NCBI RefSeq assembly: GCF_007829885.1
Contig: NZ_VIWW01000001.1
Location: 3,782,001-3,846,000, forward strand
Direction: 5' to 3'
Length of the DNA: 64,000 bases
From: Streptomyces brevispora
GTDB taxonomy: Bacteria > Actinomycetota > Actinomycetes > Streptomycetales > Streptomycetaceae
Notes under the pieces: model-generated
Told to the model about the DNA's origin: nothing
Databases searched by the model: none
The model's input: only the letters and a program-made list of their open reading frames with translations
Position numbers and translations under genes: made by a program
In this document: piece after piece, positions 51,396 through 61,094 of the stretch
Position numbering within the stretch: the stretch's first letter is position 1
Layout: each line of letters begins with the position of its first letter

Positions 51396-53241
51396 GCCGC
51401 AGCAGCGAGCCCGTGAGCGACGCCGCCACGTGCACCGCCGCACCGCTCAGCAGCAAGGCGCGGAACCAGCCGATCTGCGGGTTCCACCAGGCGAGGACGG
51501 CGGCCGGGGCGAGGACCAGCAGCATCAGCGCCCGGACCAGCAGCCAGAGCGGGGTGCGCGGGGGACGGGGCTCCGGCGGATGGCCGCTGCCGCCCGTGGA
51601 CATCGTGTCGCGCATCCCCGCCAGGAGCCCGCGCCGGGCCAGCACCCGCGCCCCCGGGAGCTCACCGAGGACCTGGGTCTCCCCGCCGAAGCCCGGCGGT
51701 ACGGGCGGCAGGCCCAGGGCCGTCACGAGGGTTTCCTGGTGTCCGGCCGGGTCCCCGGTGGAGCGCAGGATGTGGGCCAGGGGGCGCGGGTCGGCCCGCC
51801 GGTAGAGGTGCGCGAGGCTCTGGGCGGTGGCCCTGACCTCGGCGTGGTCGGGGGTGGGGGACTCGGTGTGCCAGGTGTGCGTGGCGAGCACCTTCCCCTG
51901 GTGGAGGGCGGTGACGCTGCTGCGTCCGGGGGCGCGGTGCAGGACCAGGGCCGGCCAGCTCTCACCGGTCGTGAAGGTCTCGGCCGCCGAGGTCAGGGGC
52001 TCCTCCGGGAGCAGCGCCGCGCGCCGGCTGCGGACGGCTCCCGGGACCACCTCGACATAGCTGGAGCCCTCGCCGGCCGGGGCCGTACGCAGGGAGTAGC
52101 CGCAGAGCAGTGCGGCCTGGGCGACCTCGGCCGGGGGAGCGGGCACGATCGCGACCGCGCGCGGGGTCAGCTCCGCCCAGTCCGGGGCGTCGGTGGCGGG
52201 CGGCTCGGGCGGGCGGCCGAAGAGCGGGATCCGCGAGGCGAGATCGAGCCGGACGTCCGAGCGGGCGTCGAGGAACTCGGCGAGGGGGTCGCCGAGCCGG
52301 GCCCACGGGAACTCCGTGGCGTGGGCGCCGATGGACCGGAACGCGTCGAGGGCCTCGGCCGGGCGGTCCGCCATGATCAGCAGCAGGGCCAGTTCGTTGC
52401 GGAAGCCGGCCGCCTCGCGGTCGCCCGCGCCGTAGCCGCCCGACAGGCTCAGGGCCCGGGTGAGGGCTGCCTCGGTGTCGGGGCCGTACGGGTCGGGGCC
52501 GTCGGGCTCGTCCCGCTCGGACAGCCGGTACTCCAACGCGGCCCGGAGCGGCAGTGCGTGCAGCTTCGAGCCGGGCGGGGCCGAGGCCGCCACCCGCTCC
52601 GCGTACCGGAACATCTCCTCGTGCGAGCCGTACCACTTGGCGCACAGGTACTGCAGGGCCTGCTCGTGGCAGCCGAAGTGGTGCGGGTCGCGGGCCTGCG
52701 CCTCGGCGAGGTAGGCGTCGAAGACGTCGCGCGGGGCCTGGACGGAGCGTGCGTGCGTGAGGGCGATGCGCCATGGGACCGGGTCGGCGGGGTTCAGCTC
52801 GGCCGCGGCGCCGATCACCGGTGCGGCGTCCTCCAGGAGCGCGAAGAAGGCCTGGAACTGGTCGCGTTCCACGTCCTTGGCGCCGGCGTCCGTCCGTATC
52901 GTCCAGGCCTGGTGGATCTGGAAGTCGGCCACGACGAGGATCGCGTCCGGGTCGCCGGGCGACTCCTGTATCCAGTTCTCCAGCCAGCCGTCGTGGTGCA
53001 GCGCGGTCCGGGCCAGCCGGCTCACGTACGCGTCCCTGCGCTCCCACTGGGCGTGCGTCCGGGTCGCGGCGAGGAGCTCCCGGGCCGGTGCGTGGTCACC
53101 GGACACCGCCGCGGCGACGGCGGCGCGCAGCGGGGCGTCCGGCGGGTCGAGGACCACCGCCTCGTCGGGTGCGAGGTCGGTGCCGACGGCGTCGCGGTGG
53201 CGCACGACGCGCAGGAACGCGAGCAGGAAGGCAAGACGCAC
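51376..53241 (-). CDS. Hypothetical protein with two C-terminal TM helices
   Basis: 621 residues from GTG 53241 (GGGGGAA upstream). The first 330 residues look helical and repeat-like (TPR-like spacing: YLAEAQARDPHHFGCHEQAL, GFRNELALLLIMADRPAEAL). A central Ala/Pro-rich part follows, and two TM helices near the C terminus (WLLVRALMLLVLAPAAVLAW and FRALLLSGAAVHVAASLTG) end in an Arg-rich tail. I do not recognise a catalytic motif. It is probably a Streptomyces-conserved protein of the truA-rplM interval, membrane-anchored with a cytosolic scaffold domain. Confidence 0.7.
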   Translation of the reverse strand: MRLAFLLAFLRVVRHRDAVGTDLAPDEAVVLDPPDAPLRAAVAAAVSGDHAPARELLAATRTHAQWERRDAYVSRLARTALHHDGWLENWIQESPGDPDAILVVADFQIHQAWTIRTDAGAKDVERDQFQAFFALLEDAAPVIGAAAELNPADPVPWRIALTHARSVQAPRDVFDAYLAEAQARDPHHFGCHEQALQYLCAKWYGSHEEMFRYAERVAASAPPGSKLHALPLRAALEYRLSERDEPDGPDPYGPDTEAALTRALSLSGGYGAGDREAAGFRNELALLLIMADRPAEALDAFRSIGAHATEFPWARLGDPLAEFLDARSDVRLDLASRIPLFGRPPEPPATDAPDWAELTPRAVAIVPAPPAEVAQAALLCGYSLRTAPAGEGSSYVEVVPGAVRSRRAALLPEEPLTSAAETFTTGESWPALVLHRAPGRSSVTALHQGKVLATHTWHTESPTPDHAEVRATAQSLAHLYRRADPRPLAHILRSTGDPAGHQETLVTALGLPPVPPGFGGETQVLGELPGARVLARRGLLAGMRDTMSTGGSGHPPEPRPPRTPLWLLVRALMLLVLAPAAVLAWWNPQIGWFRALLLSGAAVHVAASLTGSLLRRRRSTA

Positions 53242-53315
53242 AGCGGCAGTTCCCCCGCATTCGGAAGAGGTGACTCAGACCGGCCGGCATGGCGGGACCG
53301 CGGTCGCGGCCGGGA

Positions 53316-54173
53316 TCAGGCGGTGGTGGGGGCGGTGGCCGCCGCCGATGCCTGGACCTCGCCGCGGTGGTGGATCTGCCGGAACGTGAAGTACGTCAGG
53401 TCGTCGCCGACGGCGAACACGTTCTTGTCGGCCTTGGTGACGTTCTTGCCGCTGATGAACCCGCCGACCGTGAAGTAGGCGTACCGGCCGTAGGAGTTGG
53501 CCGTGCGACGGCAGACGGCGCCGGCGCGGCAGAAGGTCGGCACGCCCGATCCGCTGAGCGACGCGATGCCTCCGTCGGCCTGCTGGGCGGCCTTCTTGGC
53601 CTGGGCCTCGGTCCCGAAGACGGCCAGCCCGACGGTCACGGCCACGCCGTCGCGGCTGTACGTGGCACGGATGACCTGGTCGCAGCCGTTGTTGGCGAGG
53701 ATCGAGCCGAGTGCGCCCTGGGTGGTCGCGGCGCACTTCGTGGTGCGGTCGGTGGGGCCCTTGGCGTAGACCCGGTCGCCCATCTTCAGCTGCTTGCCGG
53801 GGAAGAAGGCGTCGGCGTTGATGGGCGCCCGGTCCTTCTTCCCGTCGGATATGTAGTCCTTGGGGTCCGGCGGTGGCGCCGGCGCCACCGAGGAGAAGGA
53901 CGGCTCCGGCTGGGCCGTCTCGCTCGGCAGGTCGGTCACCGACGGCAGCTGGCTCGCGTCCTTCCCGCCGGACGCGGCGGAGTCGTTCTTGTTGGTCGAG
54001 ATGACCGCGGTGGCCACGATCGCGCCGACGGCCGCCGTGGCCAGCGCGCCCCCGCCGATCATCAGCCACTTCTTGCGCCTGGCCCGTGCCGCGGACTGCT
54101 CGGCCATGGCCGCCCAGTCCGGAGTCCCGCTCTCCCCTGGCCCCCAGGAGGGCCCCCCTTGCCCAAAGCTCAT
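53316..54173 (-). CDS. Hypothetical single-TM protein with extracytoplasmic domain
   Basis: 285 residues. A cytosolic Gly/Pro-rich N terminus (MSFGQGGPSWGPGESGTPDW) with a basic ARARRKKW precedes one TM helix (LMIGGGALATAAVGAIVATA). A Ser/Pro linker leads to an outer domain with Cys residues (TTKCAATTQ, NNGCDQVIRATYS, PTFCRAGAVCRRTANSYG). ATG 54173 is chosen; the frame opens earlier but would overlap the divergent ABC-F promoter. 74 nt upstream of, and on the same strand as, the 621-residue protein gene, so possibly an operon. Function unknown. Confidence 0.72.
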   Translation of the reverse strand: MSFGQGGPSWGPGESGTPDWAAMAEQSAARARRKKWLMIGGGALATAAVGAIVATAVISTNKNDSAASGGKDASQLPSVTDLPSETAQPEPSFSSVAPAPPPDPKDYISDGKKDRAPINADAFFPGKQLKMGDRVYAKGPTDRTTKCAATTQGALGSILANNGCDQVIRATYSRDGVAVTVGLAVFGTEAQAKKAAQQADGGIASLSGSGVPTFCRAGAVCRRTANSYGRYAYFTVGGFISGKNVTKADKNVFAVGDDLTYFTFRQIHHRGEVQASAAATAPTTA

Positions 54174-54203
54174 GCGGCGAATCCTAGACGGAACACAAAC
54201 CGG

Positions 54204-54233
54204 TTGGGCCAGAGCTTCGCGGCCCGTGACAAT
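54204..54233 (+). promoter_or_regulatory. Promoter of a leaderless ABC-F transcript
   Basis: TTGGGC (54204-54209), 18 bp, GACAAT (54228-54233). The predicted start point coincides with ATG 54241, and there is no Shine-Dalgarno sequence. Confidence 0.55.
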
Positions 54234-54240
54234 GCTGTCC

Positions 54241-55860
54241 ATGGGACATCTTGAAGCAGGCCATCTGGAGTACTACCTACCGGACGGGCGGGTGCTGCTC
54301 GGCGATGCTTCGTTCCGGGTGGCGGACGGAGCGGTGGTAGCGCTCGTCGGGGCGAACGGCGCCGGGAAGACCACGCTGTTGCGGCTGCTCGCCGGGGAGC
54401 TGCAGCCGCACGGCGGCTCGGTCTCGGTGAGCGGCGGACTGGGCGTGATGCAGCAGTTCGTCGGCTCGGTGCGCGACGAGCGCACGGTGCGTGACCTGCT
54501 GGTGTCCGTCGCCCAGCCCCGTATCCGCGAAGCGGCGCGGGCCGTCGACCTGGCCGAGGAGAAGATCCTCAACGTCGACGACGAGGCCGCGCAGATGGCG
54601 TACGCGCAGGCGCTCAGCGACTGGGCGGAGGCGCGCGGGTACGAGGCCGAGACGGTCTGGGACATGTGCACGATGGCCGCGCTGGGCGTCCCGTACGAGA
54701 AGGCGCAGTGGCGCGAGGTGCGCACGCTGTCCGGCGGTGAGCAGAAGCGGCTGGTGCTGGAGGCGCTGCTGCGCGGGCCCGACGAGGTGCTGCTGCTCGA
54801 CGAGCCGGACAACTATCTGGACGTCCCCGGCAAGCGCTGGCTGGAGGAGCGGCTGAAGGAGACACGTAAGACGGTGCTCTTCGTCTCGCACGACCGGGAG
54901 CTGCTGTCCCGGGCCGCGGAGAAGATCGTCAGCGTGGAGCCCAGCCCGGCCGGCAGCGACGTGTGGGTGCACGGCGGCGGATTCGCCACGTACCACCAGG
55001 CGCGCAAGGAGCGCTTCGCGCGCTTCGAGGAGCTGCTGCGGCGCTGGGAGGAGGAGCACGCCCGGCTGAAGGCGCTCGTTCTGCGGATGCGGCAGCAGGC
55101 GGCGAACAGCCCCGACATGGCGAACCGCTACCACGCGATGCAGACCCGCTTCAAGAAGTTCGAGGACGCGGGCCCGCCGCCGGAGCCGCCGCGCGAGCAG
55201 GACATCCGGATGCGGCTGCGCGGCGGCCGGACCGGGATGCGGGCGGTGACCTGCAAGAACCTGGAGCTGACCGGCCTGATGAAGCCGTTCGACCTGGAGA
55301 TCTTCTACGGGGAGCGGGTCGCCGTCCTCGGTTCGAACGGGTCGGGGAAGTCGCACTTCCTGCGGCTGCTGGCCGGCGAGCCGGTGGCGCACACGGGGGA
55401 GTGGAAGCTCGGTGCGAGGGTGGTGGCCGGCCACTTCGCGCAGACCCACGCCCACCCGGAGCTGCTCGGCAAGACCCTCGTCGAGATCCTGTGGACGGAG
55501 CAGGCCAAGGACCGGGGCGGCGCGATGTCCGTGCTGCGCCGGTACGAGCTGGAGCGGCAGGGGGACCAGCCCTTCGAGAAGCTGTCCGGCGGGCAGCAGG
55601 CGCGGTTCCAGATCCTGCTCCTGGAGCTGGCCGGCACGACGGCCCTGCTGCTGGACGAGCCGACCGACAACCTGGACCTGGAGTCGGCCGAGGCGCTCCA
55701 GGACGGGCTTGAGGTGTACGACGGGACGGTGATGGCCGTCACGCACGACCGGTGGTTCGCGAAGTCCTTCGACCGGTACCTGGTCTTCGGCTCCGACGGG
55801 GTCGTACGGGAGACGGCGGAGCCGGTCTGGGACGAGCGGCGGGTGGAGCGGGCACGGTAG
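54241..55860 (+). CDS. ABC-F family ATPase (ribosome-associated type)
   Basis: 539 residues with two ABC domains and no TM. Domain 1: ALVGANGAGKTTLLRLLAGE, signature TLSGGEQKRLVLEALL, Walker B VLLLDEPDNYLDV. Linker of about 80 residues rich in charged helices (ARFEELLRRWEEEHARLKAL). Domain 2: AVLGSNGSGKSHFLRLLAGE, signature KLSGGQQARFQILLLE, Walker B LLLDEPTDNLDLESAE. ABC-F proteins act on the ribosomal E site (EttA-like) or give antibiotic resistance. Placed among ribosomal genes, a translation-factor role is more likely; no antibiotic link is visible. ATG 54241 is favoured over 54232 as a leaderless start. Confidence 0.88.
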   Translation: MGHLEAGHLEYYLPDGRVLLGDASFRVADGAVVALVGANGAGKTTLLRLLAGELQPHGGSVSVSGGLGVMQQFVGSVRDERTVRDLLVSVAQPRIREAARAVDLAEEKILNVDDEAAQMAYAQALSDWAEARGYEAETVWDMCTMAALGVPYEKAQWREVRTLSGGEQKRLVLEALLRGPDEVLLLDEPDNYLDVPGKRWLEERLKETRKTVLFVSHDRELLSRAAEKIVSVEPSPAGSDVWVHGGGFATYHQARKERFARFEELLRRWEEEHARLKALVLRMRQQAANSPDMANRYHAMQTRFKKFEDAGPPPEPPREQDIRMRLRGGRTGMRAVTCKNLELTGLMKPFDLEIFYGERVAVLGSNGSGKSHFLRLLAGEPVAHTGEWKLGARVVAGHFAQTHAHPELLGKTLVEILWTEQAKDRGGAMSVLRRYELERQGDQPFEKLSGGQQARFQILLLELAGTTALLLDEPTDNLDLESAEALQDGLEVYDGTVMAVTHDRWFAKSFDRYLVFGSDGVVRETAEPVWDERRVERAR

Positions 55861-55872
55861 GGGCGGCGCGTT

Positions 55873-55902
55873 TTGACCCATCCGTGGCGGGGCGGGTAGT
55901 GT
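55873..55902 (+). promoter_or_regulatory. rplM-rpsI promoter
   Basis: TTGACC (55873-55878), 18 bp, TAGTGT (55897-55902). The leader would be about 175 nt, long enough for an RNA regulatory structure, though I identified none with confidence. Confidence 0.65.
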
Positions 55903-56086
55903 CGAGGTTTGTTATACGTATGGGCTGCGCCGTTAGCGCGCGAAGGCCCGTGCGTAGGTTCTCTGGAGCAGTTACCAGTGGCTCGCATACGGGCAGCGTT
56001 CCCGGCATTGTGGGCCCCAGCTGCATGATCGCTTCAGAGGTGTCGTGTGTCTGGACCCCATCCACTGAAGAAGCGAAGGCTACGAA

Positions 56087-56530
56087 GTGCGTACGTACAG
56101 CCCCAAGCCCGGCGATGTCACTCGCCAGTGGCACATCATTGACGCCCAGGACATCGTCCTGGGCCGTCTGGCCACCACGGCTGCGAACCTCCTCCGAGGC
56201 AAGCACAAGGCGATTTACGCCCCCCACATGGACATGGGCGACTTCGTCATCATCATCAACGCCGAGAAGGTTCACCTCTCCGGCAACAAGAAGACCCAGA
56301 AGATGGCTTACCGCCACTCCGGGTTCCCGGGCGGTCTGCGCTCCGTGCGTTACGACGAGCTCCTCTCGAAGAACCCCGAGAAGGCCGTCGAGAAGGCCAT
56401 CAAGGGCATGATCCCCAAGAACACTCTGGGTCGCCAGATGATCTCGAAGCTCAAGGTCTACGCGGGCGAGCAGCACCCGCACGCTGCGCAGCAGCCGGTC
56501 CCGTTCGAGATCACCCAGGTCGCGCAGTAG
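56087..56530 (+). CDS. rplM: 50S ribosomal protein L13
   Basis: 147 residues from GTG 56087. Landmarks are [40 protein letters not shown] and the signature [20 protein letters not shown]. Early 50S assembly protein. Followed 44 nt later by rpsI, the universal rplM-rpsI pair. Confidence 0.97.
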   Translation: MRTYSPKPGDVTRQWHIIDAQDIVLGRLATTAANLLRGKHKAIYAPHMDMGDFVIIINAEKVHLSGNKKTQKMAYRHSGFPGGLRSVRYDELLSKNPEKAVEKAIKGMIPKNTLGRQMISKLKVYAGEQHPHAAQQPVPFEITQVAQ

Positions 56531-56574
56531 TTCCGGCCTCCCCCTAAGACGTACAGAAAGATCTGAGGAGAATC

Positions 56575-57111
56575 GTGGCCGAGACCACTGCAGAGACGCC
56601 CGTCGAGGGCACCGAGGTCACCGAGGGCGAAGAGACCTTCGCCGAGGTGACCACCTTCGAGTCCGAGGTGCCCGTCGAGGGCGAGTACACCTCGGAGTCC
56701 CTCGTGGGCCGCTTCGGCGACCCGCAGCCGGCGGCCGGCCTTGGCCGTCGCAAGAACGCCATCGCCCGCGTCCGGATCGTTCCGGGCACCGGCAAGTGGA
56801 AGATCAACGGTCGCACCCTTGAGGACTACTTCCCCAACAAGGTGCACCAGCAGGAAGTCAACGAGCCCTTCAAGGTGCTCGAGCTCGACAACCGCTACGA
56901 CGTCATCGCCCGCATCTCGGGTGGCGGCGTCTCGGGTCAGGCCGGTGCCCTGCGCCTCGGTGTCGCCCGCTCGCTGAACGAGGCGGACGAGGACAACAAC
57001 CGCGCCACGCTGAAGAAGGCCGGCTTCCTCTCCCGCGACGACCGTGCGGTCGAGCGCAAGAAGGCCGGTCTCAAGAAGGCCCGTAAGGCCCCGCAGTACA
57101 GCAAGCGCTAA
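56575..57111 (+). CDS. rpsI: 30S ribosomal protein S9
   Basis: 178 residues from GTG 56575. An acidic N-terminal extension of about 45 residues (Thr/Glu/Val-rich) is peculiar to actinobacteria; the conserved core starts at [20 protein letters not shown] and ends with the tRNA-contact tail [12 protein letters not shown]. Terminator follows. Confidence 0.97.
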   Translation: MAETTAETPVEGTEVTEGEETFAEVTTFESEVPVEGEYTSESLVGRFGDPQPAAGLGRRKNAIARVRIVPGTGKWKINGRTLEDYFPNKVHQQEVNEPFKVLELDNRYDVIARISGGGVSGQAGALRLGVARSLNEADEDNNRATLKKAGFLSRDDRAVERKKAGLKKARKAPQYSKR

Positions 57112-57138
57112 ACCGCCTGCTCATCCGCGTTACACGTT

Positions 57139-57171
57139 CGCCCCGGCGGCACACCTCGTGCTGCCGGGGCG
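57139..57171 (+). terminator. Terminator after rpsI
   Basis: CGCCCCGGCGGCAC (57139-57152) pairs with GTGCTGCCGGGGCG (57158-57171) with one mismatch, then TTCGTTTATT. Confidence 0.85.
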
Positions 57172-57179
57172 TTCGTTTA

Positions 57180-57209
57180 TTGACAGCCTCGGGCATATAA
57201 CGGCATAAG
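57180..57209 (+). promoter_or_regulatory. Candidate glmM promoter
   Basis: A consensus -35, TTGACA (57180-57185), and CATAAG (57204-57209) with an 18-bp spacer, directly after the rpsI terminator. Confidence 0.5.
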
Positions 57210-57277
57210 AGGTTCATACGCCGATTGCATGCCTGGTCTGATTCTTATGCGTTTCGGAGCACTTTCGGAGGACACCA

Positions 57278-58636
57278 GTGGGACGACTCTTCGGCACGGA
57301 CGGCGTGCGCGGTATCGCCAATGCGGACCTGACGGCTGAGCTCGCGCTCGGCCTGTCGGTCGCTGCGGCGCACGTACTGGGCGAAGTGGGCACCTTCGAG
57401 GGCCATCGGCCGACGGCCGTGGTCGGCCGGGACCCCCGCGCCTCCGGAGAGTTCCTGGAGGCCGCCGTGGTGGCGGGCCTCGCCAGCGCGGGCGTCGACG
57501 TCCTGCGCGTCGGCGTGCTGCCGACCCCCGCCGTGGCCTACCTGACCGGTGCGCTGGGCGCGGACATCGGTGTCATGCTCTCCGCCAGCCACAACGCCAT
57601 GCCGGACAACGGGGTCAAGTTCTTCGCCCGCGGCGGCCACAAGCTCGCCGACGAGCTGGAGGACCGCATCGAGACGGTCTACGAGCAGCACCGCACCGGC
57701 GCGCCGTGGGCCCGGCCCACCGGTGCCGGAGTGGGCCGGATCAACGACTACGCCGAGGGCTTCGACCGCTACGTCGCTCACCTGATCGGCGTACTGCCCA
57801 ACCGGCTCGACGGTCTGAAGGTCGTCCTCGACGAGGCACACGGCGCCGCCGCCCGCGTCTCGCCCGAGGCGTTCGCCCGCGCCGGGGCCGAGGTCGTCAC
57901 GATCGGCGCCGCCCCGGACGGCCTGAACATCAACGACGGCTGCGGCTCCACACACCTGGAGCTGCTCCGCGCCGCCGTCGTCGAGCACGGCGCCGACCTC
58001 GGCATCGCGCACGACGGTGACGCCGACCGCTGCCTGGCCGTGGACGCCGCGGGCGAGGAGATCGACGGCGACCAGATCCTGGCCGTGCTCGCCCTCGCCA
58101 TGCGCGACGCCGGACAGCTGCGCAAAGCCACTGTGGTCGGCACCGTGATGTCGAACCTGGGCTTCAAGATCGCCATGGAGCGGGAGGGCATCGAGCTCGT
58201 CCAGACCGCTGTCGGCGACCGCTATGTGCTGGAGTCGATGAAGGCCGAGGGCTATGCCCTGGGCGGCGAGCAGTCCGGCCACGTCATCGTCCTGGACCAC
58301 GCCACGACCGGCGACGGCACGCTGACGGGCATGATGCTGGCGGCACGGGTCGCCGCCACCGGCCGTACGCTCGCCGACCTGGCCGGTGTGATGGAGCGCC
58401 TGCCGCAGGTGCTCATCAACGTGCCGGACGTCGACAAGTCCCGGGTGGACACCTCCCCGGAGCTGGCCGCGGCCGTCGCCGAGGCCGAGCAGGAGCTGGG
58501 TGCCACCGGACGCGTGCTGCTGCGCCAGTCGGGCACCGAGCCGCTGGTACGTGTCATGGTCGAGGCCGCCGACATCGACCAGGCACGCGCGGTGGCCGGA
58601 CGGCTGGCCGATGTGGTGAAGTCCGCGCTGGGCTGA
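57278..58636 (+). CDS. glmM: Phosphoglucosamine mutase
   Basis: 452 residues from GTG 57278 (CGGAGGA upstream). The phosphorylated serine is in [19 protein letters not shown], metal binding in [18 protein letters not shown], sugar binding in [20 protein letters not shown] and phosphate binding in [14 protein letters not shown]. Converts GlcN-6-P to GlcN-1-P for UDP-GlcNAc and cell wall. Placement after rplM-rpsI is standard in Streptomyces and many Firmicutes. Ends in a terminator that has grown into a repeat array. Confidence 0.97.
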   Translation: MGRLFGTDGVRGIANADLTAELALGLSVAAAHVLGEVGTFEGHRPTAVVGRDPRASGEFLEAAVVAGLASAGVDVLRVGVLPTPAVAYLTGALGADIGVMLSASHNAMPDNGVKFFARGGHKLADELEDRIETVYEQHRTGAPWARPTGAGVGRINDYAEGFDRYVAHLIGVLPNRLDGLKVVLDEAHGAAARVSPEAFARAGAEVVTIGAAPDGLNINDGCGSTHLELLRAAVVEHGADLGIAHDGDADRCLAVDAAGEEIDGDQILAVLALAMRDAGQLRKATVVGTVMSNLGFKIAMEREGIELVQTAVGDRYVLESMKAEGYALGGEQSGHVIVLDHATTGDGTLTGMMLAARVAATGRTLADLAGVMERLPQVLINVPDVDKSRVDTSPELAAAVAEAEQELGATGRVLLRQSGTEPLVRVMVEAADIDQARAVAGRLADVVKSALG

Positions 58637-58646
58637 GCGGTAGGGG

Positions 58647-58686
58647 CCGGGGCCGGGTGGGCGGATCTCCGCCACCCGGCCCCGGC
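58647..58686 (+). terminator. Terminator after glmM
   Basis: GCCGGGGCCGGGTGG-type left arm pairs with CCACCCGGCCCCGGC across GGATCT. The right arm CCGGCCCCGGC is the seed of the 17-bp repeats that follow. Confidence 0.8.
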
Positions 58687-58868
58687 TTGGTTCCGGCCCC
58701 GGCTTGGTTCCGGCCCCGGCTTGGTTCCGGCCCCGGCTTGGTTCCGGCCCCGGCTTGGTTCCGGCCCCGGCTTGGTTCCGGCCCCGGCTTGGTTCCGGCC
58801 CCGGCTTGGTTCCGGCCCCGGCTTGGTTCCGGCCCCGGCTTGGTTCCGGCCCCGGCTTGGTTCCGGCC
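58682..58868. repeat. 17-bp tandem repeat, 11 copies
   Basis: The unit CTTGGTTCCGGCCCCGG recurs with no change from 58686 to 58868, starting every 17 bp. It lies in the tail-to-tail gap between glmM and the DUF389 gene. The perfect identity of copies suggests recent expansion by slippage. A protein-like reading (PAPAWFRPRLGSG) is an artefact of the array. Confidence 0.97.
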
Positions 58869-58872
58869 GGTC

Positions 58873-59850
58873 TCAGCTCCCGCTGGTTCCCGCGGGCGCC
58901 TGTGCCGGTGGCCGCACGGCAGCCCGCCTGTGGCGGGTCGCCCGCCACAGGGCCTTCTGGGCCAGCAGCGTCAGTGTTCCCGCGAGCACGATCCCGCCGA
59001 GGTTCGCCAACAGCTGCTGCGTCGAGCCCGTCATCTGCCGGTAGTCGCTGTAGCTGAAGGCCACCGCCGCATTGGCCGCGGCCGGTACGGTCGTCACCGA
59101 GATCGCGACCCCGATCAGCGCCCCGGACTTCGCCGAGGTGAGGGAGAGCGTCCCGGCGATGCCGGCCAGGAACGCCACCACGAACGACATCCAGTCCGGC
59201 TTCCAGATGAACGCCGTATTGGGCCGGGCCCCCTCGATCATCGTGGCGTCGAACAGCCCGAAGGCGTTCATCAGCCAGGCGAAGCCGGCCGTCAGCACCA
59301 TCGCCACGGCGAAGCCGCCGACCAGGGCGTACAGCGAGCGCCACACCAGCCCAGGGGCCCGCTGCACCAGGGCCGTGGAGATCCCGGCCAGCGGACCGAA
59401 CTCCGGGCCCACCGCCATGGCGCCCACGATCAGGATCGCGTTGTCGAGCATCACACCGCAGGCGGCGAGCATCGTCGCGACCGCGAGGAACGACACGTAG
59501 GTGACGCTGAACGTCGACTCCTCGTGGGTCGCCTCCGTCAGCTCCTCCCACAGCACCGCGTCCGCGCCCTCGCCCGGCGCCTCCTCCTCGGCCCGGTCGG
59601 CGTGCGCGGAGAGCGTCAGGTCCGTCTTCTCGACGGTGATCGCCCCGTACTCGTCGACGCCGAGCTCCCGCAACGCCCCGATCAGCTCGTCGCCCGCCTC
59701 CCGCGCCACGTCGCACAGCACCACGTCACCCACCGGGTCGCGGGCCGCTCCCGCCAGCACCACGAGGTGGGTGGTGCCGACGGTCCGCTCCAGCAGGTCG
59801 ACCACCTCGTCCGTACGGCCGGCGGGCACGATCAGGCGCAGATGCAGCAC
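58873..59850 (-). CDS. DUF389 family membrane protein
   Basis: 325 residues from GTG 59850 (GAGGAG upstream); the frame opens earlier but overlaps coaA. A cytosolic N-terminal domain of about 110 residues (LRLIVPAGRTDEVVDLLERT) precedes about six TM helices, with the family-typical DNAILIVGAMAVGPEFGPLAG and TSAKSGALIGVAISVTTVPAA. Function of DUF389 is unknown. 38 nt downstream of coaA on the same strand, so probably one operon. It ends 5 bp from the 17-bp repeat array. Confidence 0.85.
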   Translation of the reverse strand: MLHLRLIVPAGRTDEVVDLLERTVGTTHLVVLAGAARDPVGDVVLCDVAREAGDELIGALRELGVDEYGAITVEKTDLTLSAHADRAEEEAPGEGADAVLWEELTEATHEESTFSVTYVSFLAVATMLAACGVMLDNAILIVGAMAVGPEFGPLAGISTALVQRAPGLVWRSLYALVGGFAVAMVLTAGFAWLMNAFGLFDATMIEGARPNTAFIWKPDWMSFVVAFLAGIAGTLSLTSAKSGALIGVAISVTTVPAAANAAVAFSYSDYRQMTGSTQQLLANLGGIVLAGTLTLLAQKALWRATRHRRAAVRPPAQAPAGTSGS

Positions 59851-59888
59851 AGGGCTCCTCGGGGAGATCGGTCGATCGGCCCTGCGGC

Positions 59889-60884
59889 TCAGAGTTTGCG
59901 CAGGGACAGCCGCTGGACCTTGTGGTCGGGCCCCTTGCGGAGCACCAGAGTGGCACGGCCCCGGGTCGGCGCGACGTTCTCCACCAGATTGGGCTTGTTG
60001 ATGGTCCGCCACATCGTCGCCGCGTACTCCATCGCCTCCGCCTCGGAGACCTGGGTGTACTTGCGGAAGTACGAGGACGGGTCCTGGAACGCCGTCGCGC
60101 GCAGCTTGCGGAAGCGGTTGAGGTACCAGGTCTCGATGTCCTCGGGCCGCGCGTCCACGTACACACTGAAGTCGAAGTAGTCCGCGAGCCCGACCCTGGT
60201 CCGGCCGTCCTTGCCGGGCAGCGCGGGCTGGAGCACGTTCAGCCCCTCGACGATGAGGATGTCCGGGCGCCGTACGGTGAGCCGCTCACCGGGCACGATG
60301 TCGTAGATCAGGTGCGAGTAGACGGGGGCCGTCACCTCGTCCTTGCCCGCCTTGATGTCGGCGACGAAGCGGGTGAGGGCGCGCCGGTCGTAGGACTCCG
60401 GGAAACCCTTGCGCGACATCAGCCCGCGCGAGTGGAGCTCCTTCATCGGCAGCAGGAACCCGTCCGTGGTCACCAGCTCCACCCGCGGGTGCTCCGGCCA
60501 GCGGGCCAGCAGCGCCTGGAGGATACGGGCGCTGGTCGACTTGCCGACCGCGACACTGCCCGCGACCCCTATGACGAACGGGGTGCCGCGCTGCGCGCCG
60601 TGCCCGTTGCCCGCGTCCCCGAGGAAGGTGTTCAGCGCGCCGCGCAGCCCGGAGGTGGCCTGTACGTACAGGTTGAGGAGCCGGGAGAGCGGCAGATAGA
60701 CGTCCCGCACCTCGTCCAGGTCGATGACGTCCCCGAGCCCGCGCAGCCGTTCCACCTCCTCGGCGGTCAGCGGCAGCGGCGTCTTGTCGCGCAGGGCGCT
60801 CCACTCCGCTCGGGAGAGGTCGACGTACGGCGTCGCGGCATGCTCGGCGCGTCGGTTCGTGCTCCGTGTCGGCGAAGTGATCAC
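59889..60884 (-). CDS. coaA: Pantothenate kinase, type I
   Basis: 331 residues. The P-loop is [20 protein letters not shown], followed by [31 protein letters not shown] and [20 protein letters not shown]. It phosphorylates pantothenate, the first step to CoA, and type I enzymes are inhibited by CoA. GTG 60884 is preceded by GACAAT and six bases, with no clear RBS, so a leaderless mRNA is possible. N-terminal 15 residues are variable. Confidence 0.95.
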   Translation of the reverse strand: MITSPTRSTNRRAEHAATPYVDLSRAEWSALRDKTPLPLTAEEVERLRGLGDVIDLDEVRDVYLPLSRLLNLYVQATSGLRGALNTFLGDAGNGHGAQRGTPFVIGVAGSVAVGKSTSARILQALLARWPEHPRVELVTTDGFLLPMKELHSRGLMSRKGFPESYDRRALTRFVADIKAGKDEVTAPVYSHLIYDIVPGERLTVRRPDILIVEGLNVLQPALPGKDGRTRVGLADYFDFSVYVDARPEDIETWYLNRFRKLRATAFQDPSSYFRKYTQVSEAEAMEYAATMWRTINKPNLVENVAPTRGRATLVLRKGPDHKVQRLSLRKL

Positions 60885-61094
60885 GGTTTCATTGTCGCGG
60901 GAATCCGAACGGAGTGGAGGGTGGGCTCGGTCACGTGAGGACCGGCCGGGACCCGTTCCGGGCGGCCCGCCGACGCAGCCGCCGGACGGGATTCTTCATG
61001 ATCACCCTGCCCGGATCGCCCGGCCGGCCCGCTGGTAGCCTGCGGCTCCGCCGATCGGCCGGTGACGGTCCGGGCAGGCGGGTCCGCAGTCCTT

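Noticed and set aside
58682..58868. CRISPR-like array after glmM
   Set aside because: Units are directly adjacent without spacers and only 17 bp long; no cas genes are in the window.
58657..60180. 507-codon plus-strand frame starting with repeated PAPAWFRPRLGSG units
   Set aside because: It reads the 17-bp array and then the antisense of DUF389 and coaA.
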